Shown in pieces: positions 60,401 through 64,000 of a stretch of DNA of 64,000 nt (positions are counted from its first letter, which is position 1; each line of letters opens with the position of its first letter). This DNA is from Burhinus oedicnemus (Eukaryota > Chordata > Aves > Charadriiformes > Burhinidae): assembly GCA_008921705.1 (NCBI GenBank), contig VFFE01009165.1, positions 1,307,183 through 1,371,182 of the forward strand, written 5' to 3'. The notes below the pieces were generated by a model. That model did not search any database. It was not told the origin of the DNA and was given only the letters and a program-made list of their open reading frames with translations. The position numbers were made by a program, and so were the translations under genes.

Positions 60401-63400
60401 GAAAAAACTTTTTTTTTTTTTGTAGTTTAGTCAGTCACCAGCTGTTAAGCCTATGATAGCTATCAGAAAGGCCATATAAGATAAGATCATCAGTATGGTT
60501 TTCCAAGGAACTGGAGTAGCTGAAAGACAACAAAACATACTCATTATGTAAATTTAACCATTGTCTTTGCCTCACCTTGGTGAACTTTCTCTCTAAAAAG
60601 GCAGGGAGGGGGAAAAAACCTCCTCCTTTAAATATTGGTGGTTTCCGAACAAGTGTAACATTGATCCTAGTTGAGCCACGTGGTTTGTCAAACACAGGTT
60701 GTCTGGACCACACCTAACCCAAAGTTACTCTTATTGCTCCTGGGAACCACATTCTTGTGTGGTGCCTCTGGCCAGGACCCGCCTTTCAGCTCCTGCTTCT
60801 CCAGGGTACACTTCCACATACACAGCTCTACCCACTGCTCATGAATCAGACCCTCTTTTCCATTTCTCCACCAACTCAAAAGCCATTTAATCACATGTGA
60901 TAGCCTCTTCTATGTTCATCTGAGCTCCACGGGTTTATGTTATTGACTGAAGCCTCCACTGATTTACCAATTACTAAACAAAAGAGCATTGAACTACTCC
61001 CCCCTTTAGTCTGGAGGGAAGGACAGCTGCTCCAACGAGTTGAGACCGAAACCATACCTGTAGTAAGCTTAGTAGTGATTCAACTTCATGAGTTTAGAAA
61101 TCAAGATGGTAGGAAGAAGTAAAACATGGGGATAAACAGTACAGTTAACTTACTTGCATGATTGTTCCAACATTCCTCTCTCTTTCCCTTCCTCCTACAC
61201 ATAGATGCATTTGAAGTGAACTGAAAACATGATGTATTGCAGACTTCTTTCAAGATTGAAATGTGACTGCATATGCACAACAGTTATGTACACTGGCAAA
61301 ATATTCAAAGATGGAAGGATCACATTCATCTCTCTCACAGGAACTACAATATATGATGTGATTTATGTAGCTCATCTGAGCTGGTTCAGTTTAAATTATT
61401 CGTACAAACTCCACAGACAGTTAAAAATCTGGAAACGCATACAGAAATATTTGCTAAGAACTCCAAGTACTAAAAATTTGAAGAATAGTGAAGAATCATA
61501 AAATAATACATTGTTTACCAGCTATTCCATCATATGCAATTGCAACCAAGATGATCACGCAAGATCTGACCATTGTTTGTATCCCTTATTCTCCCTCAAT
61601 GTTACAGTGTTCCTGAAAGCAATACTTGACCTCCACAAGGAAGATCTTAATGGTGCTTCTACAGACAGATTTTTGTGCAGACTGTTCAGTTAATCCTTGC
61701 TTTCTGCCACTTAGGAAATGGTAAGCAGTATAATGGAAATATTTAGAATCACAGATCCTACTTCCTGGCAACTCTTTTCAAATACTGAGCTCTTTTAATA
61801 ATGACCACATGCAACATAGATGCACATAGGTAAATATAACAGAAAAACAATGTATTAACCTATTTTTGAGTAAATATTGATCACATGATACTTGTTTACA
61901 AAACTTTTTTTACTTGCAAGAATATTTTATTTCAAATAAGTGCTGAAAATACCATACAAATTTGTACAGAATGGAGGAAAATCCCACTAAAAAGGTACCA
62001 TCGCCACCCAGAATAATGGCAATCATTTTTGTGAATATGTATGTTGCATATAAAACTATGTGCTGCAGTTTTACTACTTATATAGGTCAAGAATTTTGTA
62101 TTCTAAACTGATTATAATATTGCATATGGTGACACTATTAAAATTCCTCACACTACATACAATGTTTTCTACGATAAATTACACATACATTGGTTTACAT
62201 AGCTATATGTGAGAAAATAGTAAACAGTGCAGTAATATGAGGTCATTTTCTAATTTTTAAGAACCTTGGGTTAGATAATCTTTCTGGTCAAGCTTTACCT
62301 GTCAACAGCCCACTTGGAAAGAAAGAATAACGTATGCTCTTTCTTGGTCACTTCTTTTTTCTTGCTTATTGCCAAGATCCTTCCAAGGAATAAACTTCAA
62401 GAAAACAGTGACAACTCATTTTATACCCTATTCCTTGTCTGCTGTGTAGTTTCATTAATATTTCATCCAAAGTTGCCTTTTTTGTATAGCAACAGCCTCA
62501 TCCAAAAGATATCTTACAATATTTCCACTGCCAGAAATTTAAGACAGATGATTTATCCCGTATCCCTTTTTTTAAGAAGAAATACCTAATGTCAGCAATT
62601 TTCTTTTAACTGGAGGATGTTTGCCTACTATTCACAAATTCAATTACCCTTCCTTGATATGGAATAGTCTTTTACATTATTTTATTTTGCAGTTTCAAGT
62701 TTTCTTCCTGCTGAATTTTGCTTTGCTTGCTTATTTAAGTCTGCCTGCCATCTTTTGATGATGTGTCAGCAGGTCTCATCATGGGGGAAACAAACAACAG
62801 TCAAGAAGTAAAAAGCAGCTTCAATGCACACTTTGAATCAAGTTAAGGTGCAGATTTCTTATTTTCCTGCCAAGATTAAATCCTTCTAGTAGCAGATGAA
62901 ATAGAAGTGACTCGTCCCTCACTTTACATTCCACCTGTAGCTGACTCTGGATCTTTCCCAACCCTCTTCAGCTGATCTGGGACAAAACAAGTCATAAAGA
63001 CAAGACATGTTTGCTCCACAGTTTTACAAAATGTGCCATCCTGGAACCACATGAATGAATGTTTGCATCATTAAATGTACTTACATCCTGTATTTTGGCC
63101 TGGCTGGTGCTTGGCACCTACAGCTCTTGCTGGTTTGAGCAAGAGTTGTCAGAACTTCACATCCTTCCCAGCAACACAGCTGCATCATGCTTGGCAGATA
63201 CTCACCGTGTCTTTAACTGCTCACCCTTTGGGAAGTGCCATTTCCAGCACCCGCTCTCCCAAGCTCATACTCCTCACAGCCGCATCCCTTCATGCCTCAG
63301 TTTTACTTCTGGCCACCTTCCAACCACTGCCCTACTCTTCAGCCGCAATGGTGGTTGTGCATGTTTAGTGTTTTGGGGTGTTTTTGCAGATTGGCTTGGC

Positions 63401-64000
63401 AGCACCAGAACAGCTGAAACATTATCATTCCTACATAGCGTCAGCTGCAAAGAGAGCTAAGGAGAAGCAGCTAAACAGAGTTTGTGAGTAAATACCAAGT
63501 GACAGGCAGACACTGATGCACTCAACTAGGTTTTATTAATCATATCCCAAAATAAGGTTAAGAAGGTGAACATGTTTATGCCAGAGGTCCCAGAGGTCAT
63601 TAATTCAGCCAATAGCTACATTTGAATACAAGAGTCTGCTCAGAAAACTGCAATACTCATAAGCCACAAATTACTATTAACCTACGAGTAATCATGAAAT
63701 GACCAGTGTGAACTATCCCATTTGACACAGGTTTTTTTCATACTGCCTAAAAATAACACAACACTGACTTCATGTTTATAGCAGGCCTAAGCATTTCAGC
63801 TCCCAAGCAATTCACACTACTTGCAGTTATATTTAGACCTGCACTCAGAAACCCAAAGTGTAGTCTTGCTCTCCATCACCTCAGATGTCAAGCTCCCCTA
63901 CCTCTCCCAGCCAGAGACTCTACTGACAAAAGACTTGCTTCCACTCAAGTAAAAGTCCTTCTCAACAATTGCCATTTCTGCTGCACACATTTTGTCACAG
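57421..64000. other. Noncoding, AT-rich; slightly GC-richer near 63.1-63.4 kb
   Basis: No gene is recognised. A T/G-rich low-complexity tract lies at about 59440-59512. The open frame 63059-63460 (plus, 133 codons) begins with a hydrophobic stretch and is Ser/His/Leu-rich. It overlaps other open frames in the same region and has no family signature, so I do not call it a gene. Confidence 0.5.

Noticed and set aside
63059..63460. Open frame of 133 codons beginning with a hydrophobic segment as a secreted protein
   Set aside because: Three overlapping frames are open in this GC-richer block, and none has a family signature or convincing cleavage site.
1..64000. CRISPR arrays, tRNA or rRNA genes, bacterial-type operons
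   Set aside because: I found no regularly spaced direct repeats, no cloverleaf-like A and B box sequence I could defend, and no prokaryotic gene arrangement.

Overview
This window looks like nuclear DNA from a bird. It is AT-rich and repeat-poor, and almost everything recognisable is a transposable-element relic: several CR1 LINE fragments (the dominant avian retroposon), two avian endogenous-retrovirus LTRs, one clear MIR-type SINE relic (plus a weaker one), and scattered short remnants of an old amniote repeat with an 'ACTTCAATGGGA' core. I recognise no host protein-coding gene, tRNA, rRNA, CRISPR array or bacterial-type operon. The window is most simply an intergenic region or the inside of very long introns. 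The open reading frames outside CR1 are short, carry no domain signature I can defend, and are what chance gives in AT-rich DNA.

Layout. 1-325: antisense CR1 fragment running off the left edge, with an internal deletion. 326-5620: noncoding, with two old repeat relics. 5621-6510: antisense CR1 3' end (copy A), bordered by a polypurine tract. 6511-16538: noncoding, with a doubtful DNA-transposon relic near 10.8 kb. 16539-16934: solo-type ERV LTR interrupted by a 20-N assembly gap. 17665-17765: MIR relic. 21729-22110: truncated ERVL-type LTR. 23039-24270: sense CR1 (copy B) with RT motifs and a nonsense codon. 24271-47435: long noncoding stretch with simple repeats and ancient relics. 47436-47568: short CR1 scrap followed by a small GC-rich patch. 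50885-53180: the longest CR1 (copy C), with endonuclease and partial RT, broken by stops and a deletion. 53181-64000: noncoding.

The most interesting observation is the relationship of CR1 copies A and B, which lie in opposite orientation about 17 kb apart. Over 510 aligned bases they differ at only two positions and share the same one-base frameshift. Over the remaining roughly 360 bases they differ at about twenty positions plus a 15-base gap. That patchiness points to gene conversion between inverted copies, or to an assembly artefact. I see no evidence of a new coding system here. The other findings are smaller: an LTR hairpin next to an assembly gap, a possible splice-flanked micro-exon, a homeodomain-core-rich AT segment, a G-quadruplex-prone tract and a 25-bp tandem duplication.
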